This document shows positions 46,874 through 55,383 of a stretch of DNA of 64,000 nucleotides, one piece after another (the first letter of the stretch is position 1; each line of letters starts with the position of its first letter). The notes beneath the pieces are model-generated. The model saw only the letters and a program-made list of their open reading frames with translations. It had not been told where the DNA came from and searched no databases. The stretch spans positions 62,001 through 126,000 of the forward strand of contig CP151667.1 of NCBI GenBank assembly GCA_038400315.1, read 5' to 3'. The position numbers were made by a program, and so were the translations under genes. This DNA comes from Isosphaeraceae bacterium EP7 (GTDB lineage Bacteria; Planctomycetota; Planctomycetia; Isosphaerales; Isosphaeraceae).

Positions 46874-48382
46874 TCAGAACTCAACCTTATACTTCGTCGT
46901 CAACTGCCTTCGCATGTCCGAGATGCTTGTCTCGATGGCCTGCCATCCCTGGTCGACCTGCACGCTGACGACCGAATTATATTGCTTCGCGAGGACGGCG
47001 GCATCATTGCTCTTATTGCTGCCGGAGACGCCGTAACCGTAACCGCCATAGTATCCGTTGGCCAGGCCCGCGGTGCGATAAGTCCGGTCCTTGGCAGCGT
47101 AATTGATGCCGGAGGCCATCTGTCGAACGTTGAGGGCCATCTTCGCGCCCCAATCGAGCAAATCGGTGTCGACGTAAAGGAGCGGCAGTTCTTCAATCTC
47201 CTTGGCGGACCTGTCATACCAGAGCTTCTGGCTTTGCGACGATTTGGGGGTCTGACGCTTCAAGTCGCGGAGAATGCCCGCGGTGGCGGCATAGTAGCGC
47301 TGGGTGGCCTTGAGTCCGTCCGCCTGGGAGATCTGCTGCGGGGGCGTGGGTTGCTGACCTTTGGTCGCGGCGACTGCCGGAGTTTCGGATGGCTCGATCG
47401 CCGACTCATAAGTGGGCGTCAGTCTGGGCGCGGCGACGATGCTGAGGATCCTCCGGACGGAGTCCTCGTCCATCGCCCCCGACATCGTGATGGTCTTGTC
47501 ATCGACGCCAAAGGACCACTTCTTGATGTCCTCGAGCGAGGCGCCGTAACCTTCGAGGATCTCCAGGACGACTTGCCGGGCGATCGGCTTGATCAGGGTG
47601 AGTGAGCTGTCGAACTCGATCTGGATCGACCCGTGAATCGTGTCCTTGATGTCGATCTGGAGGAACGCGAGCTTCGCCCCGGACAGGGCGCCGGCTTGCG
47701 AGGGGAAGTTGATTTCGCTCAGCTTCACCGTCGGGTCATCCAGCGTCTTCAACCAGGCGATGGCTCCTTTCGAAGAGACGGAATCCGCCAGATCGACCGC
47801 GAGCACAATCTGAGAACCCGCGTCCGCCCGGATGAGGGCCTTATCGGCCCACCCCGGCGGGAAGGGACGGGGCTTGACGAGAGTCTTGTAGAGCCAATCC
47901 GCCAGCAACTGGCGATTTGCCGGGGCGACGAATCCGACGATCTTCTGCGGGAACGAGAGGAGGTAGACGTCGCGCGGGGTCCAGGCCACGTTATGGGTCT
48001 GGATTTGTTCGACGTAACCCCCTTCGCGCGCCGCCAGCGTGGAGAGCGGCGGCGGGGTTGCATGGGTTTGCAGCATCCCGAGTTTCCAGCGCTCCTGCGC
48101 CGTCTGGAGATCGAGACCCGCCGCGACGACGAACTTGGAAGCGTCCCCCGACACCCCCAGGACCCCGGTCGGGCCGTTATTTGCGCGATCTCGCCAGCCC
48201 TCGCGTTTGCCCATCGGGCTGTCGAGGATGCCGTCGACATCAACGAGCACCAAGACATTGGCCTGCTCGGGGAGCCGCGTCAGCAACTCGCCGTACTTCT
48301 TGCTCGCCCCCTGAACGCCGCTGGGTTGGGCAGTCAGGGCGATCATCGCCGCGAGCGCGGCAAGGCAGTGGTTTCTCTTCAT
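46874..48382 (-). CDS. Secreted hypothetical protein
   Basis: 502 residues, not recognised. It has a signal peptide MKRNHCLAALAAMIALTAQP then SGVQGA, and no transmembrane segment after it. Features include VLVLVDVDGILDSPMGKREG, a possible VDVD pair near residue 45, several long amphipathic helices (WKLGMLQ, LLADWLYKTLV, AWLKTLD), a Gln/Pro/Thr linker (ATKGQQPTPPQQISQADGLK), and a Gly/Tyr-rich stretch near the C-terminus (GLANGYYGGYGYGVSGSNKS). It ends SDMRRQLTTKYKVEF. The style is that of large planctomycete exported proteins of unknown function. AGGAGCG precedes the ATG at 48382. The gene sits inside the segment bounded by the duplicated acyltransferase tail. Confidence 0.75.
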   Translation of the reverse strand: MKRNHCLAALAAMIALTAQPSGVQGASKKYGELLTRLPEQANVLVLVDVDGILDSPMGKREGWRDRANNGPTGVLGVSGDASKFVVAAGLDLQTAQERWKLGMLQTHATPPPLSTLAAREGGYVEQIQTHNVAWTPRDVYLLSFPQKIVGFVAPANRQLLADWLYKTLVKPRPFPPGWADKALIRADAGSQIVLAVDLADSVSSKGAIAWLKTLDDPTVKLSEINFPSQAGALSGAKLAFLQIDIKDTIHGSIQIEFDSSLTLIKPIARQVVLEILEGYGASLEDIKKWSFGVDDKTITMSGAMDEDSVRRILSIVAAPRLTPTYESAIEPSETPAVAATKGQQPTPPQQISQADGLKATQRYYAATAGILRDLKRQTPKSSQSQKLWYDRSAKEIEELPLLYVDTDLLDWGAKMALNVRQMASGINYAAKDRTYRTAGLANGYYGGYGYGVSGSNKSNDAAVLAKQYNSVVSVQVDQGWQAIETSISDMRRQLTTKYKVEF

Positions 48383-48879
48383 CGAGACGCTCCTGATGGT
48401 CATCAGATGTGATGAAAAATGCAGAGTTGGGAACGCGCCGAAAGCGAGGATATTTCGTCTCGGTGGATCGAACTGATGCCTAGATTCGAGAACTGCGACG
48501 ATTTGTGGACCGCCATCCCAGCACTTAACTCCATCGGGAGCAAGGGAGTACCGATGGAGGATCTGAATTTGTCAAAGAAATGTGACTCGATGGCTGATCT
48601 GCTCGTCTGGATCGCCGCCATCATCGGGTCGGCGCAGCTCATTCCATGCTGGTCCGTTGTCCAGCCCGACGCGTCGTCGGCCGGCCCTATGGCCAAGCAC
48701 CCTGCGAGCCAGCCGAAGTCTATGGAGGTCGCAGAGCAGGACATCGATCACCTAGCCGGATGACCCCGACATCGAAGAAGTGGATCGCCAGTCATATTTG
48801 GACGACACCGCGGAGTTGGCCTATGGTTGATCCGGCCCCATCGAGGAGTCGCGACCGTGGCTTGTCCGCCCTCGGTGGC
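48383..48879. other. Gene-poor interval before the duplicated acyltransferase tail
   Basis: About 500 bp. Overlapping frames on both strands (48419-48763 plus, 48403-48744 minus) show no protein-like order, signal peptide or ribosome-binding site. Base composition is lower in GC than the surroundings. Nothing is supported. Confidence 0.4.
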
Positions 48880-49015
48880 CGCCGGGATGGCGAACTGGCT
48901 TCTGATCGAGCCGCGATTCGTGGCCGCGAAACGGCTGCTGTCCGGCGGTGTTGCCCCCAGTCGAGGGGCGTCGCCCGCCTGACCGGCGCCGGGTGGGCGG
49001 GTCGTCGGTTATAGT
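48880..49015 (+). pseudogene. Partial duplicate of the acyltransferase 3' end
   Basis: From GCCGCCGGGATGGCGAACTG through CGCGAAACGGCTGCTGTCCG to GGGGCGTCGCCCGCCTGACC this stretch matches 46545-46668 of the intact gene at most positions, including the stop codon. In frame it reads AGMANWLLIEPRFVAAKRLL then SGGVAPSRGASPA, against AGIASWLLVERRFLAAKRPL then PGGVALSRGPSPA. The similarity continues past the stop (GCGCCGGGTGGGCG, GTCCGTTGTTCCGAG) but lacks the terminator hairpin. No upstream acyltransferase sequence remains, so it cannot be functional alone. Confidence 0.75.
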
Positions 49016-49077
49016 CCGTTGTTCCGAGTGGGTCCGACATCCTCGCCCCGGACAGATCCAAGCCCAACGAGGCTCGC

Positions 49078-49503
49078 ATGGCCGCCGTCATCCACGCCTC
49101 AGGCGTCTTCTTCGACCCGGATGCCTTCCTCGCCGAGGGCGAGCTCGAGCCCTCGAGCGTCTATCGACGGGGTGAACTGTTCCACGCGCCGGGGCACCCC
49201 GACAATGGCCATCACGCCGCGTCGGGCTTCGACCTGGTCGTCAGCGAGGCCGACTACCGCGAGTTCCCCCGCCAGGCCGAGGAGGCCACCGCCTTCCTGC
49301 TGGCCAACCGCGACGAGTTCGCCCGGCTCCGCGACGCCCGGGGCATCGAGCGCCTTGCCCTCGACTTCGAGATCACCCGCCACGAGATCGTCGTCCAGGG
49401 AGACGCCCTCCCCCCGTCCCTCGCCCATCTGGCCGATGAGCTTGGTCTGATCATCGAGTTCTCCCACATCCCCGATGGCGACGAGCCGGGAGAGGCCGCT
49501 TAA
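49078..49503 (+). CDS. Conserved-style hypothetical protein
   Basis: 141 residues, cytosolic, not recognised. It reads MAAVIHASGVFFDPDAFLAE, SVYRRGELFHAPGHPDNGHH and GFDLVVSEADYREFPRQAEE, then ATAFLLANRDEFARL, ALDFEITRHEIVVQGDALPP and LADELGLIIEFSHIP. Alternating strands and helices and the LDFEI strand recall the small DUF4279-like or immunity-type proteins, but the match is too loose to name. ACGAGGCTCGC precedes the ATG. The stop codon overlaps the convergent cysteine desulfurase stop by a few bases. Confidence 0.65.
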   Translation: MAAVIHASGVFFDPDAFLAEGELEPSSVYRRGELFHAPGHPDNGHHAASGFDLVVSEADYREFPRQAEEATAFLLANRDEFARLRDARGIERLALDFEITRHEIVVQGDALPPSLAHLADELGLIIEFSHIPDGDEPGEAA

Positions 49504-50657
49504 CCTTCGGCGAGCGGGGCGAGACGGCGGACCACGGCGACGATCCGCATCATCGCGTCGTCGACCTCGCCCTCGGTGGTCGTCGCCCCCAGGCTGAACC
49601 GGACCGACGACTTCAGGCGGTCGGTCGGCACGCCCATCGCGACCAGGACCGGCGACGGCCGCAGCGAGCCGCTGGCGCAGGCCGAGCCCAGCGAGGCGGC
49701 CACCCCGGCCAGGTCCAGCTGCATCAGGAGCGACTCGCCGTCCAGCCCCGGGAACCCCACGTTGAGCGTCTGAGGCAGCCGTAACCTGTTGTCCCGCGGA
49801 CCGTTCCGAATCGCCATCGCCGGCCCAAGTAATTCAACCAGCCCGGCCTCCAGTCGATCCCGCAGCCGCGTCCACCGCTCGATCCGCTCCAGCCGACTCG
49901 TATGCCAGAGTCGCAAGGCCTCGGCCAGCCCGACGGCCAGGGCCACAGGCGCCGTCCCGGGCCGCCTACCCTTCTGCTGCCCGCCGCCGAAGAGTCTGGG
50001 AGGGAGCGTCACCCCGGGCCGGATCAGGAGCACGCCGACGCCAGCCGGGCCGTGGAATTTGTGGCCGCTGGCCGCCAGAGTCGCCACCCCCAACTCTTTG
50101 AACTGGACCGGAATGCGGCCGACCGCCTGGACGGCGTCGGTGTGGACGGGCACGCCACGTTCGGCCGCCATTCGGGCCAATTCGGCCACCGGCTGGATGG
50201 CCCCGGTCTCGTTGTTCGCCAGCATCAGGGCTGCCAGTCGGGTTTCCGGCCCGATCATGCCGGCCATCGCGGCGGCATCCACCAGGCCGTCGGGGCCCAC
50301 CCCGGCCAGGTCCACGGTCAGGCCGGCCCGTCCCAGCTCGGCCGCGGCCTCGGCGACGGCCGGATGCTCGATCGGGCTGATCAGGGCCCGGCCACCGATC
50401 GACCCAACCAGGCCGAACATGGCCAGGTTGTTGGCCTCGGTCCCCCCCGACGTGAACACGACATCCGCCGGCCCTGCTCCCAGGATCTCGGCCACCAGCC
50501 CGACGGCGGCGTCCCAGGAGCGACGCGCCGACCGGCCCGCCGCATGTCGGCTCTCGGCGTTGCCAGCGGCCAGCCAGTGCGGCCGCATCGCCTCCAGCAC
50601 CGAGGGGTCGAGCGGGGTCGTCGCGTTCTGGTCGAGATTGATGGGGGTGCGGGTCAT
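49500..50657 (-). CDS. Cysteine desulfurase, NifS/IscS family
   Basis: 385 residues, fold-type I PLP enzyme. The LDQNATTPLD start, FTSGGTEANNLAMFG phosphate site, SPIEHPAV with the ring-stacking His98, HTDAVQAVGRIPV with the PLP-binding Asp, ASGHKFHGPAGVG with the Schiff-base Lys200, and SLGSACASGSLRPS with the catalytic loop Cys327 are all present. It releases sulfur from L-cysteine as an enzyme-bound persulfide for Fe-S clusters, thiolated tRNA or other sulfur carriers. The NATTP motif and CASG loop place it in group I (NifS/IscS) rather than SufS. No iscU or iscR is adjacent. It converges on the 49078-49503 gene with a 4-bp overlap. Confidence 0.92.
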   Translation of the reverse strand: MTRTPINLDQNATTPLDPSVLEAMRPHWLAAGNAESRHAAGRSARRSWDAAVGLVAEILGAGPADVVFTSGGTEANNLAMFGLVGSIGGRALISPIEHPAVAEAAAELGRAGLTVDLAGVGPDGLVDAAAMAGMIGPETRLAALMLANNETGAIQPVAELARMAAERGVPVHTDAVQAVGRIPVQFKELGVATLAASGHKFHGPAGVGVLLIRPGVTLPPRLFGGGQQKGRRPGTAPVALAVGLAEALRLWHTSRLERIERWTRLRDRLEAGLVELLGPAMAIRNGPRDNRLRLPQTLNVGFPGLDGESLLMQLDLAGVAASLGSACASGSLRPSPVLVAMGVPTDRLKSSVRFSLGATTTEGEVDDAMMRIVAVVRRLAPLAEG

Positions 50658-50691
50658 CTCGGATCCAGGCCGCCCGTCGGTTCGCCTTGTC

Positions 50692-50904
50692 TCAGCCCAC
50701 GTTGCGCAAGGTCAGCAGCAGGCCGACGACGAACAGGGGGATGCCGATGGGGTAGAGCGGCCCCGACCAGAGTGCCGCGCCGCAGACCATCAACGCGAAC
50801 CCGAAGACCAGACCGACGAGGCGGCCGGCCGCCGCAAACGTCCAGAAGACGATGCGAAAGGGCATCGTCAGCACCTGCCAGATGGTCCCGATCATGAGGG
50901 TCAT
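50692..50904 (-). CDS. Small two-helix membrane protein
   Basis: 70 residues from the ATG at 50904 (or 67 from 50895). MTLMIGTIWQVLTMPFRIVF then WTFAAAGRLVGLVFGFALMV and CGAALWSGPLYPIGIPLFVV form two hydrophobic helices; the end is GLLLTLRNVG. There is no other motif. The pattern of a first amphipathic segment followed by a G/A-rich helix is typical of small membrane proteins in planctomycetes. It lies 34 bp upstream of the cysteine desulfurase start, in the same direction. The long frame beyond 50904 overlaps the divergent promoter region and looks non-coding. Confidence 0.6.
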   Translation of the reverse strand: MTLMIGTIWQVLTMPFRIVFWTFAAAGRLVGLVFGFALMVCGAALWSGPLYPIGIPLFVVGLLLTLRNVG

Positions 50905-51230
50905 TCTACCAGAATCCCAAGGCGGCTGACGCGAGCCGGGGTCGGCCGGCCGTGTGGCCGAGATCGCCAGGTGCGGGGCCTGGACGAGCTTGCGCCCGCG
51001 CAACAGCCCCGGCAGGCGACTGGGCTTGCCCAATCTGGCCGAGTTCGGTTCAATGCCCGCCCGTCGTCCTCTCATGATATTCGCCGAGTTCGGCGTTCTC
51101 TTGGGCTCGCCTTGAGGTTTTCCGCGGACACCCCGGTCGCCGGGGCCTGGATGATGTCGTCGGATCGATCGGGCCGGGCCCATGGATGGCCCCCGGCCCA
51201 CCCGGAGGAAGAGGCAAGGAGGCCCCGACC

Positions 51231-52064
51231 GTGCGCAAAGCCCTCTTCGCATTGATGCTGCTGGGCGCCTCGTTCGCCGGCGGCGCGGCCATCAACGGGC
51301 CCGCCTTCGAGGTCGCCCGGACCTGGCTGATGGGCCGCACCCGGAGCCTCGTCATCCTCACTTCGGGCCAGCCCACGCCTGCCGAGGCTGCCCCGGCCGA
51401 CCCCGGCCTCAACTCCGACGCGGTCTCCGAGGCTGAACCCGACTCGATCCTGACCCCGGCCTACCGCAAGATGGGCCTGCCGGGCCGGAAGTCGCCGGCC
51501 CTCGCCCGCAAGGGACAGGCCCCGGCGCCCGACGCCGAGGCCCCCAAGCTGCCGACCGCCGGATTGCCCACGGTCGCCGACCCCACCGCCCCCGAGCCGC
51601 TCGATCCCAAGGCGTTATCGCTGTCCTCGCCCCCGGCGGGCCCCGACACCGCCCCGCCGCCGGACTTCGGACCTCCCATCCAGGCCGCCGGAAGCTTGCT
51701 CGCCGATCTCACTGCCCCGGCCCCCGCCCCCGCGCCGCCGGCCTTGCCGGTCGACCCGGCCGTCGCCCCCGCCGCCGTCGCCCCAGCGGTGCAGGCCCCC
51801 AATCCGCTGAGCCCCTCGGGCGGTCGGGCCGGCTCGCGTGACTGGTCCGAACTGAGGCGCAAGCTGCGAGCCGCCGGCGTGGCCCGCTACGAGCTGAAGG
51901 CCGAGCCCGAGGGCCGAGCCCACATCGCCTGCCTGATCCCCCTGGCTGGCCGCCGAGCCGTCGCCCAGCAGTTCGAGGCCGAGGGGGCCGATGAGTGCGC
52001 CGCCGTCGAGGCCGTCCTCCGCAGGATCGCCCTCTGGAAGGCCACCGAAGGGGGGACGCCATGA
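51231..52064 (+). CDS. Exported or anchored Pro/Ala-rich hypothetical protein
   Basis: 277 residues from a GTG at 51231, with AAGGAGG nine bases upstream; the ATG at 51186 lacks such a site. Residues 1-25 (RKALFALMLLGASFAGGAAI) form a signal anchor. Residues 60-200 are a Pro/Ala-rich low-complexity linker (PAPAPAPPALPVDPAVAPAA). A compact C-terminal domain follows (WSELRRKLRAAGVARYELKA, EPEGRAHIACLIPLAGRRAV, AQQFEAEGADECAAVEAVLR, RIALWKATEG), probably a small alpha-beta fold. The layout - anchor, flexible spacer, globular end - suggests a periplasmic sensor or envelope-spanning protein. Family unknown. Confidence 0.7.
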   Translation: MRKALFALMLLGASFAGGAAINGPAFEVARTWLMGRTRSLVILTSGQPTPAEAAPADPGLNSDAVSEAEPDSILTPAYRKMGLPGRKSPALARKGQAPAPDAEAPKLPTAGLPTVADPTAPEPLDPKALSLSSPPAGPDTAPPPDFGPPIQAAGSLLADLTAPAPAPAPPALPVDPAVAPAAVAPAVQAPNPLSPSGGRAGSRDWSELRRKLRAAGVARYELKAEPEGRAHIACLIPLAGRRAVAQQFEAEGADECAAVEAVLRRIALWKATEGGTP

Positions 52065-52190
52065 CTGGCCCACGCCCCCCGGGCCCATCTTGTCGGCCGC
52101 GGGCTCGCCTCGGTAGCATGAATCCAGGCCGGTCGACGCGGGGGGCTGCTCCCCTCCACGGCCGGGTCCCCAGGCAGGAAGTCTCTCGGC

Positions 52191-52670
52191 ATGGCCTCAG
52201 AGCCGTCGGTGAAAGCCGTCCTCATCATCACCGGCACCAGCATCCGCGCCGAAGAGCTCGACCGGCCGCTGGCCTACTACCTCAAGCAGAAGGTGGAGGC
52301 CGCCCTGGCCGACGGCGACCATGGGGCCAGGCCCCCACGGGTCGTCGTCATGAGCGACCTCCGCTGGTTGCACGACGAGCCCCTCCAGGTGCTGCCCACC
52401 ATCTGCCTGGGCGGTCCCGGCGTCAACGCCCTCTCCCGCCGCTGGCTCGAGCAGGTCCCCTTGTCGATGGCCGTCGACGACCGATACTATATTCAGATGG
52501 ACCCAGACCTGGACGAGCCGCACGTCTGCATCTGGGGCATGGACAACGCCAACACGCAGATCGCCGTCTCCCTCTTCATCGATCGCTTCCTCCCCTACTT
52601 CCTCGACCAGGTCCTGACCGCCGACCTCGACTCGACCGACATCGACCTCGATGCCGAAGACAACGACTGA
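52191..52670 (+). CDS. Hypothetical protein with Rossmann-like pattern
   Basis: 159 residues, cytosolic. AVLIITGTSIRAEELDRPLA then YYLKQKVEAALAD is a beta-alpha unit; RVVVMSDLRWLHDEPLQVLP then TICLGGPGVNALSRRWLEQV is a second, and HVCIWGMDNANTQIAVSLFI then DRFLPYFLDQVL a third. The GGPGVNALSR turn looks like a ligand-binding loop. The C-terminus is acidic (STDIDLDAEDND). I cannot assign a family. The start follows CAGGAAGTCTC. It is the last of two plus-strand genes before the structured element at 52761. Confidence 0.68.
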   Translation: MASEPSVKAVLIITGTSIRAEELDRPLAYYLKQKVEAALADGDHGARPPRVVVMSDLRWLHDEPLQVLPTICLGGPGVNALSRRWLEQVPLSMAVDDRYYIQMDPDLDEPHVCIWGMDNANTQIAVSLFIDRFLPYFLDQVLTADLDSTDIDLDAEDND

Positions 52671-52760
52671 CCGAGCCTCCCGCCCCGCTCTTCCGCACAT
52701 CGAAGCCGATGTCATCACCACGCTCAGTCGCGGCGACTCTTCCCGGCCCGCCGCCCCGCC

Positions 52761-52838
52761 TATTTTGTCAAGAAATTGCCACGAGGCGAATTTCTTAGGG
52801 ACGGAACGCTCCGTTCGAACGATGGTATTCAATAGGGG
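52761..52838. repeat. Structured TATTTTG...AATAGGGG element, copy 2
   Basis: A 78-bp AT-richer island in the gene-free interval 52671-53030. It begins TATTTTG, has a perfect 8-bp hairpin AAGAAATT...AATTTCTT, then a second dyad ACGGA-ACGC-TCCGT, then GAACGATGGTATTCAATAGG ending GG. Order and end motifs match copy 1 at 42856-42922. It ends 193 bp upstream of the next gene. About 70 bp further on, GGCGCAACGTCGCG also occurs near copy 1 (about 42980) in inverse orientation. On the minus strand the block could encode PLLNTIVRTERSVPKKFASW. Confidence 0.55.
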
Positions 52839-53030
52839 CAATCCATCGCGGATGGCCCCGACAACGACGCCGGGGGGCATCCACCCTCCCCGTCGCGTCC
52901 CCTCCGGCGCAACGTCGCGTCGGCCGGGCCGGGGGCTCCGAGGCGCCCCTCCCGACTCCGCGCGGTCACGCGGAGGCCGCCCAAGGAAGGCGGCCGGTGG
53001 GTCCCGACCCAGGGATGGGGAGGTGCCTCC

Positions 53031-54272
53031 ATGCTCGCGCTCGCCCGCCGTACGCACAGGAAGCCCGCCCGCTCGGCCGCCCTGCCGGCCTTCGCGCTCG
53101 GGGCCGCCGTCGTCTTGCTCGGGGCCGGGGTTACGCCCGCCTCCGAGGACCCCGCCGGGCCGGTGGCCCAGGTCGAGGCCGTCGCCGTGTCGAACGCCAA
53201 CGGCAACAGCCGGACCCCGCGCTCGGCCGCCGACTTGCTCAAGCCCGACATCCTCCCCCCGAGACCCGCCGCCGAGGTGACGACCCTCTCGTCCGCCGGC
53301 TCGCCCGCCGACGCGTCCGCCCACGCCTTGACCGTGCTCGGCCGCGCCCACGCCCAGGACCAGGGGGCCTGGCACGTCGACTACCGCCTCAGGATCGACG
53401 GCCCCCACGGCCTGATCCTCGCCCCCTCGGAGGTCACCGCCCGCGTCGAGGGCTGGGTCTCCAACTCGCGCGTGTCCGGCCACTCCATCCCCCGGTTCAG
53501 CAGCGCCACCCTCTCCGGACCCGCCGCCGCCGCGGGCCTGTCCGACGTCATCAACGCCGTCGAGGAGGCCGGCCGCTGCCGCGAGCGCCTCATCGTCCAG
53601 GTCTGGCCCGAGGCCAGGCCCCCGCTCGCACCGCCCGACCCCCACGCCGCGCACCGGCCCTTGCTCAGCCTGGCGCCGGGCTCGGTCCTCTGCGTCCGCG
53701 TCCGCCTGGAGCATGAGCACGTCGTCTTCGGCGACTACGACCCCCTGCTCGGCCTCCGCACGCTCGACCTCCAGCTCGGCCCGGTCGCCCTGCGCGACGG
53801 CCTGCCGCTCGACCGCGAGCAGTACCGGGCGCAGGCCCTGGGCAACTGGACCGAGCCCCCCGCCGAGCGCCTTGACGCGAGGATGGCCGTCTCCGGCCCC
53901 GACAGCCTGCACCTCCAGGCCCACGTCCCCGGCAACCACTACTTCCGCTTCCGTGAGCGCCCCGTGCGCTACGACACCCGGATGCGCCTGACCTACTGGT
54001 ACGCCGTGGCCCCCGGCACCGAGGGCGAATGCCGCGCCCGGATCGCCCAGTACAAGGAGACGAAATCCTCCTGGAAGGTCCTGCCCGACGGCTCCCACGA
54101 GCAGGTCCTCGCCACCGTTGGCCGCTGGGTCAAGGTCGAGCGAACCTTCCGGACCGAGCGCGACGCCACCACCCTGGCCCTCGACTTCAGCCTCACCGGC
54201 TCCGAGGTCGGAGAAGCCTGGGTCGACGACGTCCGCCTCGAACGGGCCGACGCCCTCGCCGCCGGCCCCTGA
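53031..54272 (+). CDS. Secreted protein with C-terminal carbohydrate-binding-like domain
   Basis: 413 residues. The N-terminus MLALARRTHRKPARSAALPA then FALGAAVVLLGAGVTPAS is a long basic signal peptide. The middle (DYRLRIDGPHGLILAPSEVT, ARVEGWVSN) is beta-rich. The last 140 residues resemble CBM4/9-type jelly rolls: LHLQAHVPGNHYFRFRERPV, RMRLTYWYAVAPGTEGECRA, VGRWVKVERTFRTERDATTL and ALDFSLTGSEVGEAWVDDVR with the usual closing W-x-DDV. These modules bind glycans or mediate protein contacts. No catalytic motif is seen. GGGGAGGTGCC precedes the ATG. It probably works in the periplasm or outside the cell. Confidence 0.7.
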   Translation: MLALARRTHRKPARSAALPAFALGAAVVLLGAGVTPASEDPAGPVAQVEAVAVSNANGNSRTPRSAADLLKPDILPPRPAAEVTTLSSAGSPADASAHALTVLGRAHAQDQGAWHVDYRLRIDGPHGLILAPSEVTARVEGWVSNSRVSGHSIPRFSSATLSGPAAAAGLSDVINAVEEAGRCRERLIVQVWPEARPPLAPPDPHAAHRPLLSLAPGSVLCVRVRLEHEHVVFGDYDPLLGLRTLDLQLGPVALRDGLPLDREQYRAQALGNWTEPPAERLDARMAVSGPDSLHLQAHVPGNHYFRFRERPVRYDTRMRLTYWYAVAPGTEGECRARIAQYKETKSSWKVLPDGSHEQVLATVGRWVKVERTFRTERDATTLALDFSLTGSEVGEAWVDDVRLERADALAAGP

Positions 54273-54361
54273 TTCCTCGAACCTCGGCCCCGGGGCTCGG
54301 CCATCCACGTGCCCATCCCGGGGCCGACAATCATTGAATGGTTTTATCGGCGCTCATAGTC

Positions 54362-55162
54362 TCATTCGAAATCGTCGCCAACGACATCGCCCCCGGCAAT
54401 CGTCGTCAAAGCTTCGAACACCGCCGGATCGATCGTGCCGCGAATGAATCGGACCGACCCATCGGCAAACGCGACGTTGGCCCCGCCTTCGTGGAACCCG
54501 CCGAAGGGCCGGCCTGCGCCGATGTAGGGGCGTTGCGCCGGGTCGGCCGATCGGATCGTGGACGAACCGCCGGACATCCAGCACCCGTTGTTCAACCCCG
54601 TCTCCGCCAGCATCATCGTCCGCGCCGCGCCGTCTTTGAGGTCCGCCATCCTGGTCACTCGGGTATACCCGAAGATCCCCGCGCGAGGATGGCCCGCCGC
54701 CAGGATCGGGGCGTCCGCACCGACCCCGGCGATCCCCACGTACGAGGTCGTCGCGAATCCCCCGGCCGTCGTGGTCATCGGGCACTTCGGACAGGTGAGG
54801 CTGCCGATCGATAATCGGGAATAAGTCAAGTTGGGGACGACATCAAATGGCTTTGATGGGTCGGTTGTGGTGTAGACAGCAGAAACATCCAAGTAGCCCG
54901 AAGCCTGATGAATCCAGCTCGTGCCCATCTCGGGGGGCATGTTTGCGAGGATCTGGCCGCGCGGGAACTCCCCGCCGTTCCCTCTGTTGTACCATTCGGT
55001 ATAACTGATCACGGCAAACGTAAGCTCTTTCATCTGATTGGTACATGACAGGGATCGTGCGGACTCGACGCCTCGTCGGAACAATTCAATCATCGCGAAG
55101 CCAATCGCCGCGACAGCCACGACGAGCATCAATTTTCTCACGGACAACTTGAAGTGGATCAT
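54362..55162 (-). CDS. DUF1559-related protein with atypical leader
   Basis: 266 residues. The C-terminal half is DUF1559: LTCPKCPMTTTAGGFATTSY, MADLKDGAARTMMLAETGLN, and FHEGGANVAFADGSVRFIRG with H-x9-DG. The start ARSLSCTNQMKELTFAVISY also fits. In contrast the leader MIHFKLSVRKLMLVVAVAAI then GFAMIELFRRG lacks the [10 protein letters not shown] prepilin site; it looks like the basic-hydrophobic anchor found on other planctomycete membrane proteins. It is thus a DUF1559 body on a different anchor and probably is not processed by a prepilin peptidase. GGGGAGGACGC precedes the ATG at 55162. Confidence 0.82.
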   Translation of the reverse strand: MIHFKLSVRKLMLVVAVAAIGFAMIELFRRGVESARSLSCTNQMKELTFAVISYTEWYNRGNGGEFPRGQILANMPPEMGTSWIHQASGYLDVSAVYTTTDPSKPFDVVPNLTYSRLSIGSLTCPKCPMTTTAGGFATTSYVGIAGVGADAPILAAGHPRAGIFGYTRVTRMADLKDGAARTMMLAETGLNNGCWMSGGSSTIRSADPAQRPYIGAGRPFGGFHEGGANVAFADGSVRFIRGTIDPAVFEALTTIAGGDVVGDDFE

Positions 55163-55383
55163 ACGCGTCCTCCCCAATTCACCGGCGGTCAAACGACGGA
55201 ATTGGCTTGGGTGAGAAGGAAATAATCGATGATTGCCAAAAAGATATAGCGGTATAGACAACGAGAATCCCGCCCAAAGTCCGATTCCTCGTTGACCCGA
55301 CGGGCCGTCCGGCGCACGATCCAGGGGAGGCCCCATTCTCCAAGTTCCATCCCCTAGGCCGGCCCCCAAGGAGTCATCGAATC

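Noticed and set aside
48403-48763. Opposed open frames of about 114 codons on both strands
   Set aside because: Neither shows a signal peptide, domain pattern or ribosome-binding site; judged non-coding.
42985-52925. GGCGCAACGTCGCG in inverse orientation near both structured elements, considered as element ends
   Set aside because: Distances from the elements differ and a 14-mer of this GC content can recur by chance; mentioned only as a side note.
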